Positions 28,943-37,530 of a stretch of DNA of 37,530 nucleotides are shown piece by piece (within the stretch, counting starts at the first letter, position 1; every line of letters begins with the position of its first letter). The notes under the pieces are model-generated. The model had not been told where the DNA came from and ran no database searches. It was given only the letters and a program-made list of their open reading frames with translations. Source of the stretch: Chloroflexota bacterium. GTDB taxonomy: Bacteria; Chloroflexota; UBA6077; SHYK01. The translations under genes were made by a program, and so were the position numbers. Location: the NCBI GenBank assembly GCA_016844585.1, contig JAERMM010000009.1, forward strand, positions 1 to 37,530, read 5' to 3'.

Positions 28943-30436
28943 ATGGCGTCGCTCGCACCGTCCGTGCCACCTGAGCACGTGGGTCCCCGCGCGCGACGCT
29001 GGCCGATCCCCGACAACCGCTGGCACGGCGTTTCCGACCCGCCACTATCACTTGCACTTCTATGCTCGGGGGGTTGTGGCTTCCTGGCACTTGGGCTCTA
29101 CCTCCGCACGACGGCCCCGACCATATCGTGGGCGCACGGCGGCGCGGACGGCGGCGACCTCATCACGGCTGCCTATCTGCTCGGCATTCCACATCCGACT
29201 GGCTATCCACTCTGGGTCCTGGCGGCCCATGTCGCGACCTGGGTTCCCGTGGGGGACGTCGCGTTCCGGGTCAACGCGTTCTCTGCGCTCTGCGGCGCCT
29301 TGACTGTCGGGCTCGTGGCGGCTTGCACTGTCAAAATCGCGCAACGGCTGGAGGCTGAGAGCCCGCCCACGTTGGGTCCGGCGCTCGCCGGTTCCGCCGC
29401 AGGACTCGCCTTTGCGATCTCTCCCATGCTCTGGTCACAGTCGACTATCGCAGAAGTGATGACGATGCACACGGCCCTTGTGAGTGCCTTGCTCCTCCTC
29501 GCGCTCCGCGTCGAAGGCGCCCGGCAATCGAAGACCACACTTTTCGAGCTCGGGCTTGTCGCCGGCGCCTCGCTGAGCGTGCATCGCACCGCGCTGCTGA
29601 GCGTCCTAGCAGTCGCCCCGCTGCTGGTGAGACCGTGGCGCAAGACGCAGTGGCCGCAGTTCGCGATCGCAGCCCTGGGAGTCGCGCTGGGCCTGGCCCC
29701 TTATGCGCTATTGTCACTGCGAGCCGGTGCGGCGCCCGCGGCCGACTGGGGCCACCCGGCCACGATTGAGGCTTTCCTGCACCACGTATCTGGAGCAGAC
29801 TACGGGTACTTGCTCACAATCGTCCCGCTGCCGCAAGCGCTCGAGCGGTTCGCGACCATTCCCCATCAAGTGGCTGAGCAATTCACCTGGCTAGGATTCG
29901 GTCTTGTGCTACTGGGCGGCTATCGCCTTGCCACAAGAGACAGGAACACAAGCATTGCGCTCGCAGTAACATTTTCGGCGAACGTCGTTTTCGCCTTGCT
30001 GTACGGGGGCGAAGGCAGCGAGTCGTACCTGCTCCCTGCTTTTGGAGTCGCTGCCATCTGGCTCGGCCTCGGACTGCTGGCCCTGGTCGACGCTATGCGA
30101 AACCACGGGTTTGTCGTTCAAACCTCCGTCGCGGCCGTATGCACCGCCGTCCTGCTGGTCGCGGGCGCCCAGCGGGCGCCATCTCTGGATCTGAGCGACG
30201 ACCGTCAAGCACGGACGCTTGCGGAAGCCACGCTGATCGCCGCTGCGCCTGACACGATGGTCTTCCGGAGCGACGACGCGGCGGCGTTTACCTTGCGCTA
30301 TCTTCAGGCCGTAGAAGGGCTCCGTCCGGACGTCGCCGTGGTCGATCCACGTCTGCTGAGGTTTCAATGGTACCGGGACGGCCTCGAAACACTCTACCCT
30401 TCGATCCCGGAAATCAAGCTGCTCCATGCGCAATAG
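28943..30436 (+). CDS. DUF2723-family membrane protein (glycosyltransferase-like)
   Basis: 'YLRTTAPTISWAHGGADGGDLITAAYLLGIPHPTGYPLWVLAAHVATWVPVGDVAFRVNAFSALCGALTVGL' typical of DUF2723; multi-TM. Confidence 0.85.
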   Translation: MASLAPSVPPEHVGPRARRWPIPDNRWHGVSDPPLSLALLCSGGCGFLALGLYLRTTAPTISWAHGGADGGDLITAAYLLGIPHPTGYPLWVLAAHVATWVPVGDVAFRVNAFSALCGALTVGLVAACTVKIAQRLEAESPPTLGPALAGSAAGLAFAISPMLWSQSTIAEVMTMHTALVSALLLLALRVEGARQSKTTLFELGLVAGASLSVHRTALLSVLAVAPLLVRPWRKTQWPQFAIAALGVALGLAPYALLSLRAGAAPAADWGHPATIEAFLHHVSGADYGYLLTIVPLPQALERFATIPHQVAEQFTWLGFGLVLLGGYRLATRDRNTSIALAVTFSANVVFALLYGGEGSESYLLPAFGVAAIWLGLGLLALVDAMRNHGFVVQTSVAAVCTAVLLVAGAQRAPSLDLSDDRQARTLAEATLIAAAPDTMVFRSDDAAAFTLRYLQAVEGLRPDVAVVDPRLLRFQWYRDGLETLYPSIPEIKLLHAQ

Positions 30437-32426
30437 ATGGCGACGCGTTGCAATCATCTTCGTATCGCTCATCCTGTTCACCGCCGCGGCCGCCTCGATC
30501 GTGCTCATCGAGGTATCGGACCGCGTCCACAGGATGACGGTGCTGGTTCAGGCTGCCTCGGCGGACGCCGAAGAGATCCGAGCACTGGCCCAGGAGCCCG
30601 ATCTCGCCACGCTTGATGCGGCTCGCTTGGAGGAAGTCGGTGCGACCCTTCGACGCCTGCAAGCGACGTTGGGTCAGATACAGGCGGAGGAAGCTCCCTT
30701 CGACCCGCTCCTCAGCTTCGTCGCGACGCGCTCCGAGCTCGGCGACACTGCCCGCCAGGCAGGAGCGGTTCGTCCGTTGCTTAGCCTGTCGTACGGAGTG
30801 GTCTCCGCCTCGGCCCTTCTCGCGGACGCCGCCTTGCCCGTTCTCTCCCTGGTTGACGGCAGCACGACAGAACAGGCCCCCAACAGAAGCCTGGAGACGA
30901 TGTTACAGAAAGCTCGACCCTCGATCGTGCAAGCACAAGCAATGCTTCGGTCGGCGCGGCAGGAGCGCGCACTCATCGACCGAAACACGTTGAACGGCCG
31001 CCTCGCGCGCGCCGGCTCCCTCCTGGATCTCTATGACCGCCACGAGCCGGCGCTTGCCGGCGCAATCGAATCTCTCGACAAAGCGACCGATCTGCTGCCA
31101 TCGCTCCTCGGGTTCGATCGGCCGAAAACGTACCTGGTGCTGGGCCAGAACAATGACGAGTTCCGCGTCACAGGCGGATTTATCGGAAGCATGGGAACCG
31201 TGGTTGTCGACCACGCTCGCATCGTGCAGATCGATTACCGGTCGAGCTACGAGTTCGACAACCCCTCAACGCCGCGGGCGGTTCCCCCGGAGCCGTTCGA
31301 GCGTTACATGGCATTCAGCGAGTGGCACATGCGCGACGCGAACTGGTGGGCGGACTTCCGATCCAGTGCCCTCGAGATAGAGCGTATGTGGGTGAAGGAG
31401 CAGGGGGCACCCATCGACGGGATCATTGCCGCGGATCGCGCCGTTGTCGAGGAGCTTCTGAGGTTCGTCGGTCCAGTGGAGCTCCCAGCTTTCGGCTTTT
31501 CGGTCGATCATACGAACGTATGGTCCAGCGCGGTTGGCCGAATTCAAGCGCTCCCAGCAGGCACCGGCCCCGACGTCAGCCAGCATGAAAAGGGACGGTT
31601 CCTGGCGGCTGTGATGCGAGAGGTCCTAGCTCGCGTCGAAGGGCTGCCACCGCGCGAGCGAATCAGGCTCGCCCAGCGCATGGCGACTAGGCTCGACGAA
31701 AAGCATGCCCTCGTTGCATTTCACGACCCCGGGCTCGCCGCGCAGGCGCGCGCGTTGAACTGGGATGGCGCGATCCTCTCATCGGAAGGCGACTATCTCT
31801 ACGCGACCGATACCACGCTGTCCTATAGCGAGGTGTATCAGCACATTCGCAAATCGTTGCACGCCCTGCTTCAGATTGACCCGGATTCGGGCACGTATGA
31901 GAGCACGCTCACCGTGAGCTACCAGAATTCGTACGGGCCTGGCGTCGGTCCCGCGGCGCGTGCCGTGGCAGGGGGGCTCTTCTACGACATGAGCCGCGGC
32001 ATCATCAGCATCGTTGAAGGTTACTGGGGCAACTGGCTCCGAGTCTTCATTCCCGCGGATGCCGAGTTGATCTCGGTGATTGGACTGGACTCGGAAATGC
32101 AGACGTACGAAGAGGCGGGCAGACGGGTGGTGGCCGGCTACGTCGGTCTACGTCCTGGCGAGCCGCGATCGGTGACGGTCCGATATCGGCGCGGCCTTCC
32201 AGCCGGCGAAATGGTTGACCGATTGCGGCTCCTGGTGCAGAAACAGCCGGGATCCACCGAGGTACCCTTCGACATCGTCGCCGAGACAACCAGCGGCAAC
32301 GATCTGAACCTCATCGCCGCTGGAAGTCAGGAAGTGCACGCACATCGGCTTACCACCTCGCTCTTGCGAGACCTGAGGCTGGACATTGTCTTGCCCCATC
32401 CGTATCCCGGAAAAGAGTCCCCGTAA
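30426..32426 (+). CDS. DUF4012 domain-containing protein
   Basis: N-terminal TM; 'LLGFDRPKTYLVLGQNNDEFRVTGGFIGSMGTVVVDHARIV', characteristic DUF4012 segment. Confidence 0.85.
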   Translation: MRNRWRRVAIIFVSLILFTAAAASIVLIEVSDRVHRMTVLVQAASADAEEIRALAQEPDLATLDAARLEEVGATLRRLQATLGQIQAEEAPFDPLLSFVATRSELGDTARQAGAVRPLLSLSYGVVSASALLADAALPVLSLVDGSTTEQAPNRSLETMLQKARPSIVQAQAMLRSARQERALIDRNTLNGRLARAGSLLDLYDRHEPALAGAIESLDKATDLLPSLLGFDRPKTYLVLGQNNDEFRVTGGFIGSMGTVVVDHARIVQIDYRSSYEFDNPSTPRAVPPEPFERYMAFSEWHMRDANWWADFRSSALEIERMWVKEQGAPIDGIIAADRAVVEELLRFVGPVELPAFGFSVDHTNVWSSAVGRIQALPAGTGPDVSQHEKGRFLAAVMREVLARVEGLPPRERIRLAQRMATRLDEKHALVAFHDPGLAAQARALNWDGAILSSEGDYLYATDTTLSYSEVYQHIRKSLHALLQIDPDSGTYESTLTVSYQNSYGPGVGPAARAVAGGLFYDMSRGIISIVEGYWGNWLRVFIPADAELISVIGLDSEMQTYEEAGRRVVAGYVGLRPGEPRSVTVRYRRGLPAGEMVDRLRLLVQKQPGSTEVPFDIVAETTSGNDLNLIAAGSQEVHAHRLTTSLLRDLRLDIVLPHPYPGKESP

Positions 32427-32512
32427 CCACCAATGACCGAAGCGTGGACACTTGCATCTGCGAAGCAAATGCCAAATCGGTGGCAACATTGGGTTTTGCT
32501 CAACTATTCCGG

Positions 32513-32541
32513 TTGAATACCAGGCATTCCTCGCATAAACT
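32513..32541 (+). promoter_or_regulatory. Candidate promoter TTGAAT-N17-TAAACT upstream of LPNTG protein
   Basis: ttgaat accaggcattcctcgca taaact in the 160-bp gap after the DUF4012 gene. Confidence 0.4.
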
Positions 32542-32586
32542 CTTGCGAACGTAGTCGAGATCTGCTTCCGAGCCGGCGGCGGGTGG

Positions 32587-33342
32587 ATGGAGTGGCCTAC
32601 GATGCGGTTGAACTCGCCTTTCGCGTTGCCCGGGCGATTCGTGATGTCCCTGCTCGTAATGGGCGCGTGCATGGGCATTGCATTGCTCAGCGCGCCTGTC
32701 GATCCCGTAGCTGGTGGCCAAATAATGCCCTCCATTACCCCCTCCATTACCCCCGGCCTTTGCGGAACTCTTCCGTGCCCACCGACCGGCACCCCAACGG
32801 CCACCTCAACGGCCACCTCAACGGCCACCCCAACGGCCACCCCAACGGCGACCGCGACGGCTACTACACCCGTAACCGAGCTACAACCAATCTCGGGCGG
32901 CGGCGGCGGCTCCGCAGGCGGCGCACCAGTGGGGATTGTGGCCCCACCGCTGCCAGTGTCGCAAGGAGGCGGTGGAACCGGAGCACCGGCCCCGGCACCC
33001 GCACCTCCTCCGGAGCTGCCCGCGCCAGCAGCGCCGCCCGCGCCGCCCGCGCCACCGGTGCCCCCGGTGCCACCGCCACCGCCACCGCCACCGCTACCTC
33101 CACCACCGCCGCCGCCGCCCCTTGCGGACGATGTGGAGGCCCCACCAGTGGCACTCCTCCCCCCGGAGCCGGAAGAGCCGATCGGCAGCCCGCTGGGAGA
33201 TCTCATCGACCGACTGCCCAATACGGGTGAACCGGTCCCAGCGAATGCCCCGCCCTGGATCCCAGCAGTTGGCTATGGCGTAATCGGCCTCGCACTCGCC
33301 GCGGGCATGCTCACCCTGCGCCGCCGAGGCTCTAATTCGTGA
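32587..33342 (+). CDS. LPXTG (LPNTG) cell-wall/surface-anchored polyproline protein, candidate sortase substrate
   Basis: Signal-like N-terminus, T/A/P repeats, long polyproline tract, C-terminal sorting signal 'LPNTGEPVPANAPPWIPAVGYGVIGLALAAGMLTLRRRGSNS'. Confidence 0.85.
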   Translation: MEWPTMRLNSPFALPGRFVMSLLVMGACMGIALLSAPVDPVAGGQIMPSITPSITPGLCGTLPCPPTGTPTATSTATSTATPTATPTATATATTPVTELQPISGGGGGSAGGAPVGIVAPPLPVSQGGGGTGAPAPAPAPPPELPAPAAPPAPPAPPVPPVPPPPPPPPLPPPPPPPPLADDVEAPPVALLPPEPEEPIGSPLGDLIDRLPNTGEPVPANAPPWIPAVGYGVIGLALAAGMLTLRRRGSNS

Positions 33343-33893
33343 AATTTGCACCTGGGAGGCAATCTGTGCGACTTGCCCTGGTTTCTTTGCTCGCCGCCGC
33401 GTCTCTCATGACCCTTCCAATGGGGGCACTCGCCCAGACGGATCTCGCGGCAATCAACCTCAGCGCCGCGGACGTCGGGGACACCTACACCCTCGATGAG
33501 TCCCGCTCGGGGACAATCGACTCGCCAGACGTCCACATGCACTCCGCGCTCTTCGATCGCCGCCCGGGCGTGCTTCAGGAGCCGGGTCCGTACCTCGTGG
33601 CGAGCTTGCTCGCGACGACCGATCGAGGCGTTTCGCCCGTCTTCCTGGAAAAACTGGTTGAGGGCCTCTCCCAAGATCCTGCGCTGGAAGTGTGGGATGG
33701 GCCGGCAATCGGAAGCGAAACCCGCTGGTACCATATAGCCTTAGATTCGTCCGGGATCGCGCGCGACCAGCACATCGTGGGCTTCATCGCCGGCAACACG
33801 GCGGTCGCTGTGCTCACGGTCGGCGTGGGTGGTCGCTCTGATCAGGGTGAGGTAGCAAGGCTTGCGCGCCTCATCGCGTCGCGGCTCGAGTAA
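33339..33893 (+). CDS. Small secreted protein of unknown function
   Basis: GTG start overlapping the upstream stop; signal peptide 'LALVSLLAAASLMTLPMGALAQ'. Confidence 0.65.
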   Translation: MKFAPGRQSVRLALVSLLAAASLMTLPMGALAQTDLAAINLSAADVGDTYTLDESRSGTIDSPDVHMHSALFDRRPGVLQEPGPYLVASLLATTDRGVSPVFLEKLVEGLSQDPALEVWDGPAIGSETRWYHIALDSSGIARDQHIVGFIAGNTAVAVLTVGVGGRSDQGEVARLARLIASRLE

Positions 33894-34028
33894 GAAAAGG
33901 GGAATCAGTCACACGCTACTCGGTTGGTGTTCGTGCATCTTGCGCGCCTATCCTTCCTCTGAGCAGTCCAGTTCCCTTGGCGTTGCCCGGCGGCCCCTCT
34001 GGGCGCGTGGTTTGAACCGGATGTCTGC

Positions 34029-35558
34029 ATGTTCGGACTAGGGTTTCGCCACCGGGTGGGTAGCACCCACCGCGCCGCCCGACTGGTTGCCGTGGGCGGA
34101 ATTGCTGCCCTAACACTGGGCCTGACATTGCTCGACGTCTTTGGCGAATCGCTCGCGACGATCCAGGCGCAGCCTCAAGGCCCCACCGTGCTGGCGACTC
34201 CGCTGCCAACAAACCCGCCCGCGCCCGTCGCCCGCCTCCCCGTCCCCCGCTTTGTTGAAGGCGGGACATATGAGACGGCAGGCTACGCGTTGCCAAACGT
34301 CTCCCTCCAATTGCGCTGCGCTGGGTCCGTCGTCGCGTCAACACAGGCCGATGCGGATGGCCTCTTTGAGATAGTGGGCGTAGGCTCCGACCCGTGCACA
34401 ATCGAAGCATCGCTGTCTGATTACGTGACCCAGTCCGTGCTTCTCACCGGCGAGCCGCATCTCGACATCACGCTGAGCAGGAGCCCCGGAACCCTGCAGA
34501 TCCTGGCCCGCGATGCCTTCACAGGGGCGCCCGCGCGGAACGCCGAGGTTGTCGTAGCGCTCGTGCGCGGAGGCATTGTGGTTAGCGAGGGGCAGACGGA
34601 CGCAAGCGGAAGAGCATCCCTGGTCGTAGACCCCGGTGATTACGCGATCCGTGTCAGCGGCAGCGGCTACGCGTCGCGGAGGGTTACAGCTACCGTCGGA
34701 TCAAATGAGGACGTGCCGGTCGCATTCCCCATGTCGCTCGCCATCCAGGGAATGGTCGTTTCACGTGACACTGGGAACCCGATCTTCTATGCCTGGGTGA
34801 CCCTCTACCGATTGGGGCCCCCAAACGGCGCCGCCAGCGGATTGTCCCGTCGACTCGAGGCGGAGGCGTTCCAGGGCGCGGGCGTGGCGCTCCCCGAGCT
34901 GCCCCAGGAGATCGATGGCGAGATGGTTGGTTACACGATCACCGACGATCGGGGCTATTTCTGGCTTGATGTGCCTTCTGATGGACAATACCGCGCGGTC
35001 GCGGAGGCAGAAGGCTGGAATGTGTGGCCCGAAACGACCGATGTCGGGAACCTCTCGGCCGCGGAGCCGCTCCTTGATTTCCGTCTTGGGATGTCACGGC
35101 TCCGCCGTCGGATTCCCGTCGTTCCGCCGGTCCGCATTGATATCCCATCGCTCGCGGTGCAAGCCCCGGTCCTTCCCGTCGGAGTGGAACGGAACGGCAC
35201 TATGGAGTCGCCATCGGATCCGGACACCGTCGTCTGGTTCCAGTACGGCGCTGGCGTCGGGTCGCGGGGGAACGCCATCCTGGCCGGCCACGTCAATTGG
35301 GCCGGCAGTCCGCGCGTATTCGGCTTCCTCCACGAGATGGTACCCGGGGACGCGATCAGCATCACGGCCGCGACGGGCGAAGTAATTACGTACCGCGTTC
35401 AATGGAGCACCATGGTTGACGCCAATTCGTCGGTTGCCGATATCGTGCGTCAAGGCCCCCTCGAGGAGATCACTCTCATCACGTGCGGCGGCGAATACGA
35501 TACTCAGATCCGCCAATACCTGGGGCGACTCGTCGTACGGGCGGTGAGGGACAGCTAG
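34029..35558 (+). CDS. Sortase (class F/E-like) fused to N-terminal carboxypeptidase-regulatory-like/Cna-B-like domains
   Basis: C-terminus 'VRIDIPSLAVQAPVLPVGV...GRGNAILAGHVNW...VTYRVQWSTMVDANSSVADIV...LITCGGEYDTQIRQYLGRLVVRAV' (catalytic His, Cys, Arg); N-terminus has TM plus repeated 'DADGLFEIVGV', 'TDASGRASLVVDPGDYAIRVSGSGY', 'TDDRGYFWLDVPSDGQYRAVAEAEGW'. Confidence 0.85.
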   Translation: MFGLGFRHRVGSTHRAARLVAVGGIAALTLGLTLLDVFGESLATIQAQPQGPTVLATPLPTNPPAPVARLPVPRFVEGGTYETAGYALPNVSLQLRCAGSVVASTQADADGLFEIVGVGSDPCTIEASLSDYVTQSVLLTGEPHLDITLSRSPGTLQILARDAFTGAPARNAEVVVALVRGGIVVSEGQTDASGRASLVVDPGDYAIRVSGSGYASRRVTATVGSNEDVPVAFPMSLAIQGMVVSRDTGNPIFYAWVTLYRLGPPNGAASGLSRRLEAEAFQGAGVALPELPQEIDGEMVGYTITDDRGYFWLDVPSDGQYRAVAEAEGWNVWPETTDVGNLSAAEPLLDFRLGMSRLRRRIPVVPPVRIDIPSLAVQAPVLPVGVERNGTMESPSDPDTVVWFQYGAGVGSRGNAILAGHVNWAGSPRVFGFLHEMVPGDAISITAATGEVITYRVQWSTMVDANSSVADIVRQGPLEEITLITCGGEYDTQIRQYLGRLVVRAVRDS

Positions 35559-35766
35559 GTCCGGCGTCAGTGATCCTGGCCTGATTGGCACAAAGAGGCC
35601 CGGACCTGGCTGTCGCGACTAGAACGCCTCCCCGATCCCGCCCAGGATTTCGTTTTATGTCGGACCTGGAACTCTCATGGGCCGATGGCTGCGCAGGTTC
35701 TGGCACCCGGCCTACCTGCGGGCTGGTTCGTCACCTGCGCTATGATTGCGACGACCTGTTCGGGTC

Positions 35767-37530
35767 ATGAACCATCTTCTGGAGAGCTACGTGAGTATTG
35801 CACCAGGGCTCGCAAAGGCCGTGCCGCGAGTCGACCGCTCGCGCGTCGACATCCGCGACAAGGTGATCGGGATGGCCCGATACATCGACGATATCCCTGA
35901 TCTGCCGCGAACCGCATATGCCGCGGCGATCCGCAGCCCGTACTCGCACGCCCGAATCGTCTCGGTCGACTCATCGCGCGCCGCGGCCGTCCCGGGCGTC
36001 CTGGCCGTGTTGGACCCCGCGACCCTGTCCGAGTACGACGTCCATCTGGGTCCCCACGAGCACGAGTCCGTTTCGATGGCGGAGGAGTTCATTACCACGG
36101 ACCGCGCACGCTTCGATGGAGACCTGATCGGCATGGTGGTGGCGGAGGACCTTCGCACGGCCCGCTACGCTGCCACCCTCGTTGACGTCGAATGGGAGCT
36201 GCTCGAGCCGCTCTTTACCGCCGACGGAGTTCTGGCGCCCGACGCGGACGTGCTCCACGACAACGTGGGAAGCAACGTCGCCGTGGAGGACAGCCTCGAG
36301 TGGGGCGACGTCGATCAGGGTTTCAAAGAGGCCGACTACATATTTGAGGGGACATTCACCTCCCCGACGATCTACCACCACCCCATCGAGCCCGCTATGT
36401 CGGCCCTGGTCGACTACAGGTCCGATGGCGTCGAGATCTGGTCGCCCAGCAGCGGGCCATTCAGCGTCCTCCGAGACGTCGCGGAGCTGTTCGGCATCAG
36501 CGAGGAGCAGGTGCGGGTTCACACGCCATACGTCGGTGGCAACTTTGGCGCAAAGCACAGCTCAGCCGAGACGATGGCGGCCGCGGCGATCTCCATGAAG
36601 ATCGGGCGCCCAGTCAAGTACACCGCTAGCGAGGATGAGAGCTTCCGCCAGACCGCACGCCACGCCGCGGACTTCACCGCGAAGGTCGGCGTCAAGCTGG
36701 ATGGCACGCTGGTCGCTCTCGACGTGAAACTGATCTTAGACACCGGAGCCTACTTCACCGGCGCTCGCATCGTGACCGGCAACGCGGTCACGTCGTCTTA
36801 TGGTGGCTACCGTCTGCCGAACTTCCGCGTTCATTGCACAACCATTTACAGCAACAAAGTACCCGCCTCGATGTTTCGCAACACGGGAAAAAACGAAACG
36901 GCCTTCGGGATCGACTGCGCCATGGATGCGGTAGCCCGACACCTGGGCATCTCTCCGATCGAGTTCCGCGGACGGAATCTGCTCCACCGCGGGGAGACGA
37001 TCGCCGCTGAGAACTGGAAGCGAGGCGGGAAAACCGGTCCGATGCGCATCCCGCTGATGGACACCGACTACGGCGAGCTGCTGGAGCAAGCAGCGGCGGC
37101 GATTGGCTGGGACGGACGGACGCTGGGGCCGGTGCCAGTCGAGGGCCACCCGCATCGTTTCCGGGGGCGCGGGATGTCAGCTTCAGTGCGGCGCGGGTCG
37201 TCCATCGGCTCCGCCACGGCTCGGGCGAGCCTCGACCGCGACGGCGTTGTCTCCATCCAACACAACGCACCAGACGTCGGCGAGGGCGCTCACACCGTGA
37301 TCAGCGTAGTAGCCGCCGGCACTATGGGGATCTCGCAGGACCAGGTACGCGTCGCACAGCCCGACACCGACAACCACCTGTATTTCTCGGGGAGCAGCTC
37401 GCAGCGCGTAACGGTTCAGATGGGCAACGCAGTCGAGAATGCCTGCAAAGCGCTGAAAGACGAGTTGCGGTACGCGGCGGCGCGAGTCCTGGGCGGCGAC
37501 GCCTCCGAATGGACCGTCGAGGACGGGACC
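35767..37530 (+). CDS. Xanthine dehydrogenase/aldehyde oxidase family molybdopterin-binding subunit, 3' end beyond window
   Basis: 'DIRDKVIGMARYIDDIPDLPRTAYAAAIRSPYSHARIVSVD', 'YHHPIEPAMSALVDY', 'VRVHTPYVGGNFGAKH', 'FGIDCAMDAVARHLGISPIEFRGRNLL'. Confidence 0.9.
   Translation, partial: MNHLLESYVSIAPGLAKAVPRVDRSRVDIRDKVIGMARYIDDIPDLPRTAYAAAIRSPYSHARIVSVDSSRAAAVPGVLAVLDPATLSEYDVHLGPHEHESVSMAEEFITTDRARFDGDLIGMVVAEDLRTARYAATLVDVEWELLEPLFTADGVLAPDADVLHDNVGSNVAVEDSLEWGDVDQGFKEADYIFEGTFTSPTIYHHPIEPAMSALVDYRSDGVEIWSPSSGPFSVLRDVAELFGISEEQVRVHTPYVGGNFGAKHSSAETMAAAAISMKIGRPVKYTASEDESFRQTARHAADFTAKVGVKLDGTLVALDVKLILDTGAYFTGARIVTGNAVTSSYGGYRLPNFRVHCTTIYSNKVPASMFRNTGKNETAFGIDCAMDAVARHLGISPIEFRGRNLLHRGETIAAENWKRGGKTGPMRIPLMDTDYGELLEQAAAAIGWDGRTLGPVPVEGHPHRFRGRGMSASVRRGSSIGSATARASLDRDGVVSIQHNAPDVGEGAHTVISVVAAGTMGISQDQVRVAQPDTDNHLYFSGSSSQRVTVQMGNAVENACKALKDELRYAAARVLGGDASEWTVEDGT

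Noticed and set aside
32148-33221. 357-aa minus-strand Gly-rich ORF (GGGGG tracts)
   Set aside because: Reverse complement of the polyproline LPNTG protein and the end of DUF4012; composition is a by-product of CCN proline codons.

Overview
GC-rich bacterial chromosomal window, probably Chloroflexota or a similar GC-rich lineage (inferred from gene content; no database search possible). From left to right: (i) a defence/toxin-like edge with a Uma2-type endonuclease fragment, a DUF2283 protein and a membrane protein carrying two in-frame tandem duplications; (ii) a compact operon-like block MFS - [AMP-ligase/ACP/PlsC] - MBL hydrolase - [AMP-ligase/ACP/PlsC] - MFS, built around two paralogous three-domain acyl-activating/acyltransferase proteins and reminiscent of lplT-aas but with reversed domain order; (iii) a decayed small gene plus AbiEii-like nucleotidyltransferase; (iv) rarA on the minus strand, carrying a near-perfect parS site inside its coding sequence; (v) a classic origin-associated cluster rpmH-rnpA-yidD-yidC-jag-(PfkB kinase)-parA-parB, driven by a consensus sigma70-like promoter and preceded by three tandem hairpin repeats in the rpmH leader; (vi) two glycosyltransferases, with a partial duplication of the GT2 start; (vii) DUF5679, a TPR-NDK open fusion, a membrane protein with a candidate leaderless promoter, gyrB interrupted by a frameshifting deletion, plsX and a NERD-domain protein; (viii) a surface locus: repeat-bearing membrane-anchored protein, GH-like protein, DUF2723, DUF4012, an LPNTG polyproline surface protein, a secreted protein, and a sortase fused to N-terminal regulatory-like beta domains; (ix) a truncated xanthine-dehydrogenase-family molybdopterin subunit. 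No CRISPR array, tRNA or rRNA was recognised. The best candidates for follow-up are the duplicated trifunctional acyl-ligase operon, the rpmH leader hairpin array, the parS site in rarA, the sortase fusion with its candidate substrate, and the gyrB lesion and GT2 duplication, which may be assembly artefacts.
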